DNA of 64,000 nucleotides from Micrococcales bacterium. Its GTDB lineage: Bacteria > Actinomycetota > Actinomycetes > S36-B12 > UBA10799. The DNA lies in assembly GCA_016719135.1 (NCBI GenBank), contig JADKAV010000006.1:62001-126000 (forward strand), in the 5' to 3' direction. Each line of letters starts with the position of its first letter. Position 1 is the first letter of the stretch. The notes beneath the pieces were generated by a model. That model made no database searches. It was given only the letters and a program-made list of their open reading frames with translations, and was not told the origin of the DNA. The translations under genes and the position numbers were made by a program. Below are positions 35,804 through 44,432 of the stretch, piece by piece.

Positions 35804-37363
35804 CTACTCCAGACCCGCCGCAATACCCAGGATCGCGAACGACACGACCAGCAGCGCTACGAGCAGCGGCCACACGAACCGCAGGTATTTGTCATAGCCC
35901 ACTTTGGCGATGGCCAGGCCACCGACGACCACGACACTGGTGGGCGACCACAGCAGGGTCCAACCGTGGCCGGTGATCCAGGCGGTGATCGTGGTGGCGC
36001 GCGACACTCCGGCAAAATCGGCCAGCGGCGCCAGCAGTGGCATGGCCAGAGCACCGTGCCCGGAACTGGACGGGATGAGGAACGCCAGGGGGATGTTGAT
36101 GATCACGGTGACGATCGCGAAGACCCCCGCAGATGCCCCGGAGACCAGTTGCTCCATCGAGCTTAGGATCGTGTCCAGGGTCTGGGTGTTGTTCATGATC
36201 ACCGAGACACCGCCGGCCAGCAGCACGACCATCGCCGGACCGATCATGTCCGCAGCACCCGCCCCGATCAGCCGCACGATCTCCTTCTCGGGCATACGCG
36301 CGACGAAGCCGACCAGCCACGAGGCGATGATGAACAGCATCGCCAGTTGCGGGAACCACCAATTGAGTTCGAACCAGTACGGCGGGGTCGCCGTCTCGTG
36401 GGTGACGTAGTAGTCGGCCGCACCGGTCGTGGACCCGAAGATCGACGACCACGGGATCACGGAGAAAATCATCAGTCCGAACGCGAACACCGTGATCACG
36501 AGCACCCACTTCTGGGTACCGGTCAGTGTGTGGCTGAGCTGCGGATCCTCGACATCCTCGGCCATCTTGTCGGTCGTGGTCTCGTCCTGCTCGTCGGGGT
36601 CGTCCCACCCGACCAACGACGCATCCGGGTCCTTGCGCACCTTCGCTGCGTAGCGCACCACCCAGGCCGTGGCCATCGCGGTGAGCACCACCCACATGAC
36701 GATGCGCAGACCGATTCCTTCCCCGATCGACTCCCCCGCCTCGCCGGCCGCGACACCGATCGAGAACGGGTTGACCGTGGCACCCATCACCCCGATCATC
36801 GCGCCCAGGATGATCATCGACGCGGTGACCAGACGGTCGTATCCGAGCGCACCCATCAGCGGAATGAACAGCGCGTAAAAGCCCAACGTTTCGACCGAGA
36901 AGCCCATCGTCGACCCGAGCAAGGAGAACAGCACCATGACCGCGGTGATCAGCAGCCAGCCCTTGCTGCGAAGTTTGTGAGCCAGACCGGCCACCGCCAC
37001 GTCGAGCGCCCGGGTGTAGAAACTCACCGAAATGAACGCCCCGATCGCCATGATGAAGACAATGACGCCGACCTGGCCGAAGACGAACCCGACGGTCTCG
37101 GTGTCCACGAATTCGGTCTCAGGGTTGAACAGCCCGTAAATGCCGTTGATCGGCGCGAGGAGTAGTTGCTGAAAGTAGGCCCAGCCCTCCAACGGAGAGT
37201 CGACATGCGTGAACGTACCCGGGATCGGGCCCCCGTCGGCGTCGAGCTGATAGCGCCCGGACGGCAGGAAGATGGCGGCGATCCAGACCAGAACGGTGAC
37301 GATGATCAGCGTTGTGACCGCGCTGGGGAACTGGAACTTCTTCTTGGTCGTTGTAGTGCTCAC
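35804..37363 (-). CDS. YfcC/DcuC-family membrane transporter
   Basis: A protein of about 519 residues with 11-12 transmembrane helices and a charged cytosolic loop (DDPDEQDETTTDKMAEDVED). Conserved features are the start FQFPSAVTTLIIVTVLVWIAAIFLPSG, NPFSIGVAAGEAG, and IPSSSGHGALAMPLLAPLAD. The family carries dicarboxylates or basic amino acids and their relatives; substrate unknown. GTG 37363 (VSTTTTKKK) is preferred; a GTG at 37381 is also in frame. It diverges from the macro-domain gene with about 45 bp between starts. Confidence 0.8.
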   Translation of the reverse strand: MSTTTTKKKFQFPSAVTTLIIVTVLVWIAAIFLPSGRYQLDADGGPIPGTFTHVDSPLEGWAYFQQLLLAPINGIYGLFNPETEFVDTETVGFVFGQVGVIVFIMAIGAFISVSFYTRALDVAVAGLAHKLRSKGWLLITAVMVLFSLLGSTMGFSVETLGFYALFIPLMGALGYDRLVTASMIILGAMIGVMGATVNPFSIGVAAGEAGESIGEGIGLRIVMWVVLTAMATAWVVRYAAKVRKDPDASLVGWDDPDEQDETTTDKMAEDVEDPQLSHTLTGTQKWVLVITVFAFGLMIFSVIPWSSIFGSTTGAADYYVTHETATPPYWFELNWWFPQLAMLFIIASWLVGFVARMPEKEIVRLIGAGAADMIGPAMVVLLAGGVSVIMNNTQTLDTILSSMEQLVSGASAGVFAIVTVIINIPLAFLIPSSSGHGALAMPLLAPLADFAGVSRATTITAWITGHGWTLLWSPTSVVVVGGLAIAKVGYDKYLRFVWPLLVALLVVSFAILGIAAGLE

Positions 37364-37396
37364 CCGCCGAAGGTACTGCACAGCGCAAGGCCGATG

Positions 37397-37402
37397 TACG
37401 GT
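37397..37402 (+). promoter_or_regulatory. -10 box TACGGT of the macro-domain gene
   Basis: TACGGT lies 8 nt before ATG 37411 and 2 nt before the in-frame ATG 37405, favouring the second ATG as a leaderless start. Confidence 0.45.
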
Positions 37403-37410
37403 GAATGATC

Positions 37411-37902
37411 ATGCTGGGATTCGTGCAGGGCGACATCACTGAGCAGGTCGTCGACGCGATAGTCAATGCCTCGAACGAAGCCCTGTCCGACGGGGCCGGC
37501 GTCAACGGCGCGATTCACCGCGCAGCCGGGCCAGACCTGCCAGCCGCATGCCGCGCGGTAGCGCCCTGCCCGACCGGCGAGGCCCGCATCACGCCAGGGT
37601 TCGAGCTGCCGGCCCGCTTCATCATCCACACCGTCGGCCCGGTCTGGCACGGAGGCGGTCACGGCGAGGCGCGACTGCTCGAGTCGGCCTACCAGCACTG
37701 CATCGAGTTGGCCGACACCAACGGCCTGCGGACGATCGCGTTCCCGGCGCTCAGCTGCGGGATCTTCGGCTACCCGGTGGGGCAGGCAGCGCGGATAGCG
37801 GTGACCACGGTGCGCGAGGCGTTGCCGGGCACGAGCCTGGAACGGGCCACGTTTGTGCTGTTCAGCGCCGACTTGCTGGAAGCCTTCCGGGCTGCCGGGT
37901 AG
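37411..37902 (+). CDS. Macro domain protein (probable O-acetyl-ADP-ribose deacetylase)
   Basis: A single macro domain of 163 residues (165 if ATG 37405 is used). The ADP-ribose-binding parts are GDITEQVVDAIVNASNEAL, the glycine loop DGAGVNGAIHRAAG, HTVGPVW, and FPALSCGIFGYPVGQAA. The family removes ADP-ribose or acetyl-ADP-ribose from proteins and metabolites. The usual GGGGVDGA loop is here DGAGVNGA. No sirtuin or toxin partner is adjacent. An ISL3-type element begins 20 bp after the stop. Confidence 0.9.
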   Translation: MLGFVQGDITEQVVDAIVNASNEALSDGAGVNGAIHRAAGPDLPAACRAVAPCPTGEARITPGFELPARFIIHTVGPVWHGGGHGEARLLESAYQHCIELADTNGLRTIAFPALSCGIFGYPVGQAARIAVTTVREALPGTSLERATFVLFSADLLEAFRAAG

Positions 37903-37922
37903 GCCGCCGTAAATGCGTAATG

Positions 37923-38850
37923 GGTGCTTCGGATTTGAGGGCCAGTGCGGCGGACATTCCACCTGCACCACCAGCGGCGCGTCACCAGCGCAGGCATCAA
38001 CCCCGAGCACGACGACATCTGCCAGGCCCACCAGCAACTGACACGTTCGGGTTGGGTCGGTCTCCACAGGGTCCTCCCGGTCCAGGGATCTTGGTCGAAA
38101 CCGACACCGGCAAGATCCCTGTCCCACACCCCCCAACCACACACCCCCGGCCACAGCAGGATTGTCCGGGCTGCGGGACCCGGGGCTGGGTCAAGCAGCC
38201 ACCGGTGGTGCGCCTGACGGATGTACCGGTGTTCGGGGGTCCGGCGGTGGCGGCCTGGCACACGCTTCGCCGTCCTGCCCAAACAGTGTGTGTGCGGGGG
38301 GGTCGTGAACCACCAGTGATGCCCGGATCGCCGCGCCGCGAGGCTCGGTGACCCACCGGGCCCGGCGGTGGTTGACCACGCAGGTCGGTGAGTATCGGCG
38401 GGCGGTGTCGGTGGTGGCCGCGGAAACGACTGCTGACCAGCGGTTCGGTCCAGCCTGGCCATCACATGGGGCCACCGGTGGCACCCTCGGCTCCGCTGCG
38501 GCCCCCATCTGATGGAAGAAAAGGGACATAAGCCCCACAGTGCCCGCCGTCACCATCACATCGGGGCCGCCGAGGGCCCCACCGCCCCCGCTGCGGCCCT
38601 CAAGTGATGGCGGTGAGCAGTAGATGCTCTGGTGGCAGGGGCGTCTGCGAGCCAATGGCCACGTGGGGCTGTGACGGGCATGCCGTCAACGACACGACGC
38701 TGGCCCACGGTCAACTGCTGGTCGACGATCCCGAGCGGATCGGCCCGATCCAGGCGACCGGGATGGACCAGACGCTGTCCAACCGGGTCGGGCAGTGCCG
38801 CACCCAGCAGCGGGCGACCACGCTCGACTCCCCCCTGAAACCCGAAGGGC
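37923..38850. mobile_element. ISL3-family-derived element, copy B (928 bp, rearranged)
   Basis: Ends are GGTGCTTCGGATTTGAGG and the complement of GCCCTTCGGGTTTCAGG, with a degenerate flanking duplication (GCGTAATG and ACGAAATG, 6 of 8). The zinc-finger part (CPGCGTRGWVKQPPVVRLTDVPVFG, plus strand, about 38165-38240) and the later VNDTTLAHGQLLVDDPERI part are recognisable ISL3 transposase. At 37930-38050 the N-terminus (LLVGLADVVVLGVDACAGDAPLVVQVECPP) is read on the minus strand, so that section is inverted. The double hairpin lies at 38458-38611. A short palindrome, GGGATCTTG with CAAGATCCC, sits at the inversion junction. No intact transposase. Confidence 0.75.
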
Positions 38851-38856
38851 ACGAAA

Positions 38857-38915
38857 TGGCCCGCTACCTGCGTTGTGGCCCGTCAGCAACGGGGCAGAAC
38901 GCAGGTAACGGGCCA
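38857..38915. terminator. Strong palindrome downstream of the coiled-coil gene
   Basis: Arms TGGCCCGCTACCTGCGTT and AACGCAGGTAACGGGCCA (one mismatch) surround a 23-base loop. It begins 7 bp outside element copy B and lies 20 bp beyond the stop of the minus-strand coiled-coil gene, where it may terminate transcription. Confidence 0.55.
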
Positions 38916-38935
38916 AAACGGCGCCAGTGGTGAGG

Positions 38936-39745
38936 CTAGTCCTCCACAGGCATCGCATCGATGTAGGCGACACCTTCGTCGTACTTCGTCTTGACGATCC
39001 CGAACTCGTTGGCCCGGCGCTGCTGGGCGTTCTGCTTGGACTGCTGGTACAGCTCGCGCAGGCGGGTCTGCAGGTTCTGGATGCGGGCGTTGAACGACTC
39101 GGTCGTTTGCTCGATCTTCTGCGAGTAGTTCTCGCGAGCACTATCGGCCTGGTCGTCGTACTTGTTGTTCGCAACTCGCAGGTCGTCGCGCTTCTCCTGA
39201 TCGAGGGTCGCGAGCTGATCCTGGATCGCGGCGATCTGCTCGCGCAGGTTCTGACGGACGACCGGGTTGGTCGCCTTGATGAGCTTCTTGCGCGCCTTGG
39301 CCAGTTGCTTGTTCAGACGCTGCTCCTTGCCGGAGTAGCTGGTGTTGATGCGCGCGATCGCAGCGCGGCGATCTGCGGCGATGGCGTTCAGCCGGGCCTG
39401 TTGTGCCGATTTCAGCTGCGCCACCTGCCGGTTGCGCTTCTGCTTCAGGTCGACAACCTTCGCTTTTCTGTTCGCCCGGCGGTCCTTGGCTTGGCCGAGC
39501 TGGGCCTGGTAGTTGGCGCGGACCTTCATGCTCGCCTTGGCCCGTTTCTTGGACAGCTCGCTGCGGTACTTGCTGATCTCTGCGGGCGTCTGCTGCTGAT
39601 TCTTCTTCGCGTTCAGCTGCGAGACGTAGGCCTTGAGCTCCTGGTACTGCTTGGTCGACCGGATGCTCGGGGTGGCAGCGTTGGCGGGGGCCCCGGACGC
39701 AACCAGGGCGGGAATCACCAACATGGCGATGAGGAATTTGCGCAT
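38936..39745 (-). CDS. Secreted coiled-coil protein
   Basis: The 269-residue product has a signal peptide (MRKFLIAMLVIPALVASGAPANAA, cleavage after ANA or NAA) and then an almost continuous alpha-helical coiled coil rich in Gln, Lys, Arg and Ala, with many Asn. No membrane anchor, LysM, SH3 or hydrolase domain follows. It may be a structural or spacer protein of the envelope. The family is not recognised. Transcribed alone, divergent from the 39.9-kb gene. Confidence 0.7.
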   Translation of the reverse strand: MRKFLIAMLVIPALVASGAPANAATPSIRSTKQYQELKAYVSQLNAKKNQQQTPAEISKYRSELSKKRAKASMKVRANYQAQLGQAKDRRANRKAKVVDLKQKRNRQVAQLKSAQQARLNAIAADRRAAIARINTSYSGKEQRLNKQLAKARKKLIKATNPVVRQNLREQIAAIQDQLATLDQEKRDDLRVANNKYDDQADSARENYSQKIEQTTESFNARIQNLQTRLRELYQQSKQNAQQRRANEFGIVKTKYDEGVAYIDAMPVED

Positions 39746-39898
39746 GCCGCGACAGTAGCGCTGCGTGAATCGTCGATGTCGAAAATGTGCCCATTCGGCG
39801 GTTGCTTTCGAGGAATACGTCTCGTCGATGATGACTGAGCGTAACGACTATCGTACGGCGCAAGGGGTGAACACCCACACCGAACATCCGGGGCCGAC

Positions 39899-39904
39899 TA
39901 CGCT
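39899..39904 (+). promoter_or_regulatory. -10 box TACGCT of the membrane-anchored propeller-like gene
   Basis: TACGCT, 7 nt, then GTG 39912; no ribosome site. Confidence 0.5.
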
Positions 39905-39911
39905 GACCGCC

Positions 39912-41771
39912 GTGACCGACTCGACCCCCACCCGCCGGCCACTGCGTCTGACACTCGCAGCGCTGCTCGTGGCACAAGCCCTGCTTGTGGTGCATCCGGT
40001 GCATGCTGTCTCGAACTACTTCGTCGGAGCCGGCGTGGCCGGAAAGGGCCTGGCGTTCGTGCATGTTCTGGACGTCGTGCTCCAGGGGTTCGGGTACCTC
40101 GTCACTCCGTTCGTGGTCGTGCTCCTGCTGCTCGCCGCGTGGGGTGTGGCGCATCGGGCTCGCGGGGTCGGTGCCCTACTCCTACAACCAATTGTCGCGG
40201 GGTATGTAGTGGTGCCGTTCCTGCGCGCGTTCGGGACCGCCGACGCCAGACTCTTGGGCGCCATCACCGTCCTCACGGCGGTCCTGCTCATCACGCTCAT
40301 CGCGCGCACCGACACCGCCGCCAGCACGCACCGGCGCTGGTGGCTGCTGGTGGGCTTCGCGGTCGGCGCTGTGGTCATCGCAGCCATCGGAGGCGCCTCG
40401 CAAGCCCTGCCGTTCGACCCCGTGCGCGCGTTGACCGGCGACGGAACCGGCCAGGCCCGCGCCGGTCAGGACGTTCCCGTTCCGCAGGCGCCGCAGAACC
40501 CAGCGCTGGCCCAGAACCCCTTCAACAGCATCCACAACGACTCCTGGGGCACGGATGCCTACGAGTTGCCGACCCCGTCGGATCCGCGCGGCGCACCGGT
40601 GGAATCGCTGTTCACCGGCGGCGACTGCGCAACGATGTCGTTCGACTCACAGGGCCGGCTGATCACCTTGTGCTCGACGTTGACCAGGGTCGTGGCCTAC
40701 ATCGTGGACCCCGACACCCTCGAAGTGCTCGACAAGAAGATCGTCGGAGACCGCCGGCCACGCCTCACGGACTTCTCCGGCGGCGGCTACTTCATCCTCG
40801 ACAATCAGGACCGCATCGTGTTCCCCGCACGCGGTGGAACGCTGCGGATCCTGTCCACGGTCGACGGCCTGCAGGACGTGGACAACATCGATGTGTCCAC
40901 GACGCTGGAACCCGACGAACAGGTCACCTCCGTGATGCCCGACTGGGACGGGCGTTATTGGTACGTGGGGTCGCTGGGCACCGTCGGCGTGATCCGCGAT
41001 GGTCGCGTCGCGGCCCTGAATCTCGGCGGCGAGGACATCGAGAATTCCTTCGCAGTGGCACGCGACGCCGTGTACGTCGTGAGCGGCGCCGCCTTGTACC
41101 GCCTCGAGGCGCAGGACGGCGGTCCGCCCAGGATCGTCTGGCGGACCGAGTACGACCGCGGCACGATGCGCAAGCCCGGTCAGACCAGCCGCGCCTCGGG
41201 GACCACCCCGACCGTCTTCGGACAGTGGGTGGCGATCACCGACAACGCCGAACCGCGGATGAACGTCCTGGTCGCCGACACCGAGACCGGTGAGGTCACC
41301 TGCCGACAACCGGTCTTCGGCGACGGCGCCAGTGCCACCGACAACGCCTTGATCGCCATCAACAACCACCTCGTCGTGGAGAACAACTACGGCTACAGCC
41401 CGGCCGTGACCTCGACCACCGCGGGCCGGTCCACTACTCCCGGTATGGCCGCGGTGTCGGTGGATCCGGTGACCGGCGCCTGCGCCCTGGCCTGGGAGAA
41501 CGACCAGGTGTACGTCCCGTCGGTGGTGTCGAAGGGCACCGGAATCGGCGGGTTGATCATCACGTACACCAAGCCACCCAACCCGATCGGCGCCGATGCC
41601 TGGTACTTCACCGCCGTCGATGTGCGCACCGGTGAAGTGGTGTGGACGCGCCGGGCGGGTGCGGGAACGTCGTTCAACAACCACTACGCCGCGGCGTATC
41701 TGGGCCAGGACGGCGACTTCTACGTCGGGACGATCAACGGGATCGTGGTGCTGAGGAACGGCGCGCAGTGA
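39912..41771 (+). CDS. Membrane protein with PQQ-like beta-propeller-type domain
   Basis: From GTG 39912 the product has 619 residues. The first 170 hold about five transmembrane helices (LRLTLAALLVAQALLVV onward). The remainder is extracytoplasmic and repetitive in beta-propeller style: blocks like YIVDPDTLEVLDKKIV, VGVIRDGRVAAL, NVLVADTETGEVTC and FTAVDVRTGEVVWTRRAG recall the PQQ-like repeat (xDxxTGxxxW). It might bind a sugar, cofactor or envelope ligand; the active site is not evident. The frame opens at 39765, but the TACGCT box and hydrophobic start favour GTG 39912. It is followed after 9 bp by the DUF1254 gene. Confidence 0.65.
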   Translation: MTDSTPTRRPLRLTLAALLVAQALLVVHPVHAVSNYFVGAGVAGKGLAFVHVLDVVLQGFGYLVTPFVVVLLLLAAWGVAHRARGVGALLLQPIVAGYVVVPFLRAFGTADARLLGAITVLTAVLLITLIARTDTAASTHRRWWLLVGFAVGAVVIAAIGGASQALPFDPVRALTGDGTGQARAGQDVPVPQAPQNPALAQNPFNSIHNDSWGTDAYELPTPSDPRGAPVESLFTGGDCATMSFDSQGRLITLCSTLTRVVAYIVDPDTLEVLDKKIVGDRRPRLTDFSGGGYFILDNQDRIVFPARGGTLRILSTVDGLQDVDNIDVSTTLEPDEQVTSVMPDWDGRYWYVGSLGTVGVIRDGRVAALNLGGEDIENSFAVARDAVYVVSGAALYRLEAQDGGPPRIVWRTEYDRGTMRKPGQTSRASGTTPTVFGQWVAITDNAEPRMNVLVADTETGEVTCRQPVFGDGASATDNALIAINNHLVVENNYGYSPAVTSTTAGRSTTPGMAAVSVDPVTGACALAWENDQVYVPSVVSKGTGIGGLIITYTKPPNPIGADAWYFTAVDVRTGEVVWTRRAGAGTSFNNHYAAAYLGQDGDFYVGTINGIVVLRNGAQ

Positions 41772-41780
41772 GGGGGCTCG

Positions 41781-43157
41781 ATGGGTAAGGTGCTGCGCCG
41801 ACTGGGGCTGGGGCTGCTGGCGATCATCGTGGTGCTGGGCCTGGTCGCGGCGTCGCCTCCGGGCCGCGGCTTCATCGGCGAGAAACTCGCGCTGCGCGAC
41901 GGTGCGCAGGCCTACCTGATCGGCTACCCGCTGGTCACAATGCAGGCCACCCGACAGGCGCTCGTCCAGCCGCCAGCCCAGATGAACGCGTTCATCCACG
42001 CCCGGTACCTGCCCGATGCGCGCAACGCGGTCAACGTCATCTCTCCGAGCCGCGACACGGTCTACTCGACAGCATGGCTGGACCTGCGCGACGGGCCGGT
42101 GATCATCGAGCAGCCGGACATGGGAGACCGGTTCTGGCTCATGCCGGTCCTCGATGCCTGGACGAACGTGGTGGCCGACCCTGGGAGCCGGACACTGGGC
42201 AACGCCCCGCACACGCTGTTGATCGCCGGTCCGGACTGGACGGGCCAGGCTCCTGCGGGGGTGACGCTGTACCGCTCCACGACGAACCTGGCGTGGGCCA
42301 TTCTGCGCATCCAGGTCGACGACGGCCTCGACGGCATCGCAGAACTACAGGACGGTTTCCGGATCGCGCCGCTGTCCAACCGGCGGGAATACCGCGACCC
42401 CGCCGTCGTTGAGCGCCCGCGCGAGGTCACTGACGTCCGCGCCGCGGTGGACGCCTTGACCGGCGAGGAGTTCTTCACTGCCCTGGCGGACCAGTTGCGG
42501 GATCAGCCGCTCGTCCCCGGACGACCCTGCTGCGGCGGACGCCCTGGCCAAGGCCGGAATCGTGATCGGTCAGCCGTACGACGTCTCCGGCTTCAGCTCT
42601 GCCCAACGACGAGGTATCGCCGAGGTTCCCGGCCGGGTGCAACAAGGCATGACGGACGCTTTCGAGAGCGGCGAGGCCAGCTACGTCAGCAACGGCTGGC
42701 GCGTCCCGCCCATGGATATCGGCGACTACGGCGCGGAGTACCCCCTGCGGGCCGTCATCGCCCGGGAAGGGTTGGGCGCGAACCTGCCCGAGGACGCCGT
42801 CTACGCCTCGACCACCGTGGACTCCAACGGCGAGCCGCTGATCGGCGGGCGGCGTTACGCCATCGACCTGCCGGCCGACATGCCCGTGAATGCGTTCTGG
42901 TCGATCACCGCCTACGACGAGCGCGGGAACCTGCTGCCCGGCGACGCCCGAACCTTGTCGGTGTCGGGGCAGGCCGGCACAGGTCCCCGGCGCATCCTGC
43001 TATCCCCGTCCCGGCCGCAGCAGACTGCGGGCTGGGTGCGGATTCCCGCCTCGGGGCAGTTCCGCCTGCTGATGCGCCTGTATTGGCCGGAGCCGGAAGT
43101 CCTCAACAATCAGTGGACGTACCCGCCGGTCCGGCGCAGTCGGCCGCCCAGGGGTAG
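41781..43157 (+). CDS. DUF1254/DUF1214 domain protein, frameshifted
   Basis: The N-terminal frame has a membrane anchor (LRRLGLGLLAIIVVLGLVAA) and the DUF1254 domain: AYLIGYPLVTMQATRQAL, NVISPSRDTVYSTAWLDLRDGPVIIEQPDMGDRFWLMPVLDAWTNV. Near 42507-42518 one base too many moves it to the next frame, which continues with AAADALAKAGIVIGQPYDV and the DUF1214 end (AFWSITAYDERGNLL, RLYWPEPEVLNNQWTYPPV). Another indel near 43110-43150 may be needed to reach the TAG at 43157. The family is thought to be secreted and of unknown function. It lies 9 bp downstream of the propeller-like gene. Confidence 0.75.
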   Translation: MGKVLRRLGLGLLAIIVVLGLVAASPPGRGFIGEKLALRDGAQAYLIGYPLVTMQATRQALVQPPAQMNAFIHARYLPDARNAVNVISPSRDTVYSTAWLDLRDGPVIIEQPDMGDRFWLMPVLDAWTNVVADPGSRTLGNAPHTLLIAGPDWTGQAPAGVTLYRSTTNLAWAILRIQVDDGLDGIAELQDGFRIAPLSNRREYRDPAVVERPREVTDVRAAVDALTGEEFFTALADQLRDQPLVPGRPCCGGRPGQGRNRDRSAVRRLRLQLCPTTRYRRGSRPGATRHDGRFRERRGQLRQQRLARPAHGYRRLRRGVPPAGRHRPGRVGREPARGRRLRLDHRGLQRRAADRRAALRHRPAGRHARECVLVDHRLRRAREPAARRRPNLVGVGAGRHRSPAHPAIPVPAAADCGLGADSRLGAVPPADAPVLAGAGSPQQSVDVPAGPAQSAAQG

Positions 43158-43185
43158 CGCAGGGAACCAACCGCGACTGAACCGG

Positions 43186-43698
43186 CTATCCCGGGATCTG
43201 CACATCGAGATCGACGACCACCTCGTCGGCCACCTTCAACTGCCCGAACATCAACGAGTACGGCTTGACTTCGAAGTCCGTCTGGCGCACCGGGATGGAG
43301 GCTGTGACCCGGCCGTCGGCCAGGGCCAGCGTCGCGGTCAGTGGTTGGGTCACGCCGTGGATCGTCAACTCGCCAACGACGTCGACCCGGCCGGCGGCCG
43401 TTGCCATCTCGCTGGAGCGGAACGTGACCTCGGGATGGCGTTTCACGTCCAGCGTCTTGGTGGCGTTGCGCACGATGACCTGTCTGTCCACCGGCGTGAG
43501 CGGGGTGATCCCGCCGGAACCCGATTCGACGCGCAAAGAGGCCAGCGCCGCCCGGAACTGCACCGCGACCGGCTTCTTCGCGCGCATCTCCACCGACCCG
43601 GACCAGTCGTCGACCGCGATCACCAGCCGGTGCCCCATCCGCGAGGCTGACCCCGCGACGTCGGTGTGAATGGTCACGGTCCCGCTGTCGATCTCCAC
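43186..43698 (-). CDS. YceI family protein
   Basis: The 170-residue protein has the YceI lipocalin-like pattern: IDSGTVTIHTDVAGSASRMGHRLVI, then VIVRNATKTLDVKRHPEVTFRSS, VVGELTIHGVTQPLTATLAL and a C-terminal TDFEVKPYSLMFGQLKVADEVVVDL. YceI proteins bind isoprenoid-like lipids. No signal peptide is seen, as in many actinobacterial members. GTG 43698 is supported by TACAGT 6 nt upstream; the longer frame to 43770 reads into the DUF429 gene. Convergent with the DUF1254 gene. Confidence 0.85.
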   Translation of the reverse strand: MEIDSGTVTIHTDVAGSASRMGHRLVIAVDDWSGSVEMRAKKPVAVQFRAALASLRVESGSGGITPLTPVDRQVIVRNATKTLDVKRHPEVTFRSSEMATAAGRVDVVGELTIHGVTQPLTATLALADGRVTASIPVRQTDFEVKPYSLMFGQLKVADEVVVDLDVQIPG

Positions 43699-43704
43699 GG
43701 TTCC

Positions 43705-43710
43705 ACTGTA
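43705..43710 (-). promoter_or_regulatory. -10 box TACAGT of the YceI gene
   Basis: Reads TACAGT on the minus strand, 6 nt before GTG 43698, inside the 3' end region of the DUF429 gene. Confidence 0.5.
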
Positions 43711-43720
43711 GGCGGGCAGA

Positions 43721-44360
43721 TCAGGCCCAGATCCGCGCAGGATCCTCGGTCTCGGGGAAGGCTCGCGCACGACCCTGCGCGAACCGCCGCGCGCTCAAAG
43801 CGGCAGCCGCGGCATCCAGCGTGTCGTCGGTGGTCGCCCAACCCGCCGAGACCCAATCAAGTGGGTGCAGCCCTTCAGACTCGAGGATCGCCAAGCGCTC
43901 GCGGACACCGGCCCATGACTTCTTGGAGAACCGTGGGGCACCGAGGACCCGGAACGTCAGTTCGGGATGGACCTCGATCACAGTGGCTGTCGTTTTGGCC
44001 TGGGCGACTTCCTGGATCTTGGAGCGCAGCGCGAACGCCTGCGCCGACACCCCCTTGCCGCCGTGCTCCCGGTTGATCGCTGTGGCCTGCCCCTGGGTCG
44101 GGGCCGCCAACGCGGCTGCGGTCGGCGTCATGAACAGCGACGACCGGCGCGGGCCGAGGAACGCGCGGGCGGCCAGGTCGCACTCGCGTTCGCCGTGCAG
44201 CGGGGGCCCGATCGGCATGTCGACCCCCCACTACCTCGACACCCAGGGCCACAAGATGTTCGGCCAGATCGCCGAACCGCGTGAAGCCCTCCACGAGGTC
44301 CTCAGCGGGCAAGACCAACGCCACCCAGCCCTGACGGCAGCCATCCACTCCGGCGTACAT
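43721..44360 (-). CDS. DUF429 family protein, frameshifted
   Basis: Two frames join into about 213 residues. The first gives MYAGVDGCRQGWVALVLPAEDL, the DUF429 (RNase H-like fold) beginning. The second gives VDMPIGPPLHGERECDLAARAFLGPRRSSLFMTPTAAAL, the family signature with the acidic VD, then VIEVHPELTFRVL. They switch at a C6 run (44224-44229); one base fewer rejoins GVEVVGVDMPIG. The family is of unknown function but resembles nucleases. ATG 44360 has GACAAT 6 nt upstream. It diverges from the sulfide-operon regulator. Confidence 0.8.
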
Positions 44361-44366
44361 GTCCAC

Positions 44367-44372
44367 ATTGTC
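44367..44372 (-). promoter_or_regulatory. -10 box GACAAT of the DUF429 gene
   Basis: Reads GACAAT on the minus strand, 6 nt before ATG 44360. Confidence 0.4.
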
Positions 44373-44394
44373 TCGTGCGGCACCCCGGTCAGCA

Positions 44395-44432
44395 TTCGTA
44401 TGCATAAGCGGCGTATGATGCATAGTGTGCAG
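44395..44432. promoter_or_regulatory. Promoter/operator region of the sulfide operon
   Basis: An AT-rich island in GC-rich DNA with repeated GTATG, GCATA and TATGATGCATAGTG motifs, including a short GTATGCATAAG palindrome. CATAGT (44421-44426) lies 6 nt before ATG 44433 and is the likely -10 box. The symmetric elements just upstream are plausible binding sites for the HTH regulator. Confidence 0.45.

Noticed and set aside
36347..37165. Plus-strand frame of 272 codons opposite the YfcC transporter
   Set aside because: His/Arg/Asp-rich shadow without a start signal or motif.
40647..42212. Long minus-strand open frame opposite the propeller-like and DUF1254 genes
   Set aside because: Spans two real genes in the antisense frame and has shadow-type composition.
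43821..44432. N-terminal extension of the HTH regulator
   Set aside because: It is antisense to DUF429; the HTH domain starts right after ATG 44433, where promoter elements lie.
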